A program made the translations under genes and the position numbers. A model generated the notes under the pieces. It worked only from the letters and a program-made list of their open reading frames with translations. It made no database searches and was not told where the DNA came from. This document shows positions 32,306 through 33,181 of a DNA stretch of 33,181 nucleotides, in pieces. The DNA is taken from contig MHWA01000007.1 in NCBI GenBank assembly GCA_001825335.1, positions 2,369-35,549 of the forward strand. Direction: 5' to 3'. This DNA comes from Candidatus Zambryskibacteria bacterium RIFCSPLOWO2_01_FULL_35_19 (lineage in GTDB: Bacteria > Patescibacteriota > Minisyncoccia > Phycocordibacterales > WO2-35-19). Every line of letters starts with the position of its first letter. Position 1 is the stretch's first letter.

Positions 32306-32331
32306 AAAAAACCACTCTCGGGTGGTTTTTT
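32306..32331 (+). terminator. rho-independent terminator of the surface-protein gene
   Basis: 10-bp stem AAAAAACCAC (32306-32315) with its complement at 32322-32331, 6-base loop TCTCGG, ending in a T run. A weaker hairpin (about 32267-32295) precedes it. Confidence 0.8.
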
Positions 32332-32369
32332 GTTTAGTGGTTTTGTTTTTTATTTATAACTATTTAAAA

Positions 32370-32462
32370 AACCTCACCCAATCTAGAGTTTGATATAATG
32401 TAAAGAATGTCTGCCCCTCTCCTTAATTAAGGAGAGGGCTACACGAAGTGAGGGGTGAGGTT
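32370..32462. repeat. MITE-like element with 10-bp TIRs (repeat copy 2)
   Basis: AACCTCACCC (32370-32379) is inverted at 32453-32462. Inside lies a 24-base perfect palindrome (32415-32438, CCCTCTCCTTAA and its complement) and an internal TGATATAAT at 32391-32399 followed 7 bases later by an ATG that opens only 7 codons. The same GGAGAGGG and GGGGTGAGGT blocks occur in copy 1 near efp. Confidence 0.65.
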
Positions 32463-32479
32463 ATTAAAAGCAAAATAAA

Positions 32480-32660
32480 ATGGTTAAAATTTACAATTTA
32501 GTAAAATTTAAAGAAAGAAGAAGAGAATTGCGTAAAAAAGCAACTAGTGAGAGATAAATATTTTACCAAGCTTGATTTTAAAATTCTAAGATTTACGAAT
32601 AATGAAATTAAGAATGATATAGATAAAGTAATAGAGAAAATAAAAAGTATAGTATTTTAA
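32480..32660 (+). pseudogene. remnant of a DUF559 endonuclease-fold gene
   Basis: Two pieces of a DUF559 protein. The first frame, starting at the ATG at 32480, encodes MVKIYNLVKFKERRRELRKK and stops at 32555-32557. The second, from 32553 in another frame to 32660, encodes KLDFKILRFTNNEIKNDIDK, the family's characteristic C-terminus. About 60 central residues, including the nuclease core, are missing. The remnant lies just after the MITE-like repeat, as often seen for DUF559 genes. Confidence 0.65.
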
Positions 32661-32684
32661 TTATCCCCACCCATTTTACTCTCC

Positions 32685-32769
32685 ACTACCAAGGACTCTC
32701 CTTGGTAGTATCTAGCTAATTTGATATATTTATCCCCATAAAAATACCTACCAAGGAGAGTCCTTGGTA
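32685..32769. repeat. inverted pair of REP-like palindromes (BIME-like)
   Basis: TACCAAGGA-CTC-TCCTTGGTA (in 32687-32707, stem extends to 11 bp) and TACCAAGGA-GAG-TCCTTGGTA (32749-32769) have identical stems, and the loops show that the second is the exact reverse complement of the first. The pair sits directly before a RAYT gene, the known association. Confidence 0.75.
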
Positions 32770-32773
32770 TAAT
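32765..32773 (+). promoter_or_regulatory. extended -10 of the RAYT gene inside the REP palindrome
   Basis: TGGTATAAT, 6 bases before the ATG at 32780. Its TGGTA part is the right arm of the second palindrome, so binding there would block the promoter. Confidence 0.6.
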
Positions 32774-32779
32774 TTAAAG

Positions 32780-33181
32780 ATGGAAAGAAAAGTGAGTTTT
32801 GCACCAGGTGAATATTTTCATATATATAATCGAGGCACCGAGAAAATAAAAATTTTTAATAATACAAACGATTACCAAAGATTTTTAGAATCTTTGTATT
32901 TATTTAATTCTACAAAAAGGATAGTTTTGCGTTCCATAAGCAAGAAAAAAAGATTTAATTATGACCGTGAAGATACTCTGGTTGACATAGGAGCATATTG
33001 CTTGATGCCAAATCATTTTCATTTATTAATAAGAACTAAAGATGAATTTTCGGTCAGTAATTTTATGAAAAAATTATTAACAGCTTATTCTATGTATTTT
33101 AATAAAAAATATAATAGAAGTGGAGTATTGTTTCAAGGACCATTTAAAGCCCAACATGTTACCAGAGACGAATACTTAAAA
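32780..33181 (+). CDS. REP-associated tyrosine transposase (RAYT, Y1/IS200-like), cut by window end
   Basis: The first 134 residues of a RAYT protein, running off the window. RAYTs are single-domain HUH nucleases that cleave and rejoin single-stranded DNA at REP palindromes. Seen: FAPGEYFHIYNRGTEKIKIF at the start, the HUH motif LMPNHFHLLI, and FMKKLLTAYSMYFNKKYNRS followed by GVLFQGPFKA, the region holding the catalytic Tyr. The substrate is presumably the adjacent palindrome pair. The missing C-terminus means it cannot be told whether the gene is complete. Confidence 0.85.
   Translation, partial: MERKVSFAPGEYFHIYNRGTEKIKIFNNTNDYQRFLESLYLFNSTKRIVLRSISKKKRFNYDREDTLVDIGAYCLMPNHFHLLIRTKDEFSVSNFMKKLLTAYSMYFNKKYNRSGVLFQGPFKAQHVTRDEYLK

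Noticed and set aside
32407-32430. ATG 7 bases after TGATATAAT inside the MITE-like element
   Set aside because: It opens only seven codons within the palindrome; more likely a captured promoter relic than a gene.

Overview
The window looks like a chromosomal segment of a low-GC, small-genome bacterium of the Candidate Phyla Radiation (Patescibacteria), most likely Parcubacteria. Reasons: very AT-rich DNA with the standard code (TGA used as stop), almost no Shine-Dalgarno sequences, many start codons sitting 6-9 bases after an extended -10 box, a reduced RecO, a stand-alone MetRS tRNA-binding subunit, an EF-P with a KQQRKPV-type tip loop, PilM/N/O genes, and a signal-peptide surface protein with a peptidoglycan-binding domain. 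No 16S gene is present, so a finer placement is not possible.

Layout. 1-3.7 kb: mostly minus-strand small genes (NADAR glycosidase, PemK/MazF toxin, tRNA-Arg, membrane protein, MetRS beta subunit, a hypothetical, tRNA-Ser), with a secreted helix-hairpin-helix protein on plus. 3.7-7.0 kb: a GIY-YIG ORF inside 14-bp terminal inverted repeats that splits the start of ruvX, then a pilM-pilN-pilO-like type IV pilus operon, then tRNA-Arg and tRNA-Val on minus. 7.0-20.8 kb: a plus-strand housekeeping run (RluA-type pseudouridine synthase, an IleRS with an inserted histidine-phosphatase domain, recO, a large anchored surface protein, glyS, an RHH/RelE toxin-antitoxin pair, an AI-2E permease, metG, tatD, then rpsF-ssb-rpsR). 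20.9-23.8 kb: a horizontally acquired-looking restriction-modification operon (methylase, endonuclease, small protein, second methylase). 23.8-24.2 kb: REP-like hairpins. 24.2-28.9 kb: minus-strand efp, hicA, hicB, recA, an anchored Ig-like protein and ftsK. 29.1-32.2 kb: an HTH protein and a large signal-peptide surface protein. 32.3-33.2 kb: repeats, a DUF559 remnant, and a RAYT transposase preceded by an inverted pair of REP-like palindromes, cut by the window end.

How the genes work together. Translation (three synthetases, a MetRS beta subunit, S6, S18, EF-P, four tRNAs), recombination and DNA handling (RuvX, RecO, RecA, SSB, FtsK), pilus assembly with a ComEA-like protein, and surface proteins make up the core. 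Accessory pieces are three toxin or toxin-antitoxin loci, one R-M system, and several small repeats. The most notable observations are: (1) the GIY-YIG cassette whose removal restores an uninterrupted ruvX start; (2) the IleRS/histidine-phosphatase fusion with all four phosphatase residues present; (3) a palindromic repeat present once in frame inside tatD and once as the apparent tatD terminator, with compensatory stem changes; (4) a recurring TGN-TANNNT-N(6-9)-ATG start pattern that implies widespread leaderless transcription.
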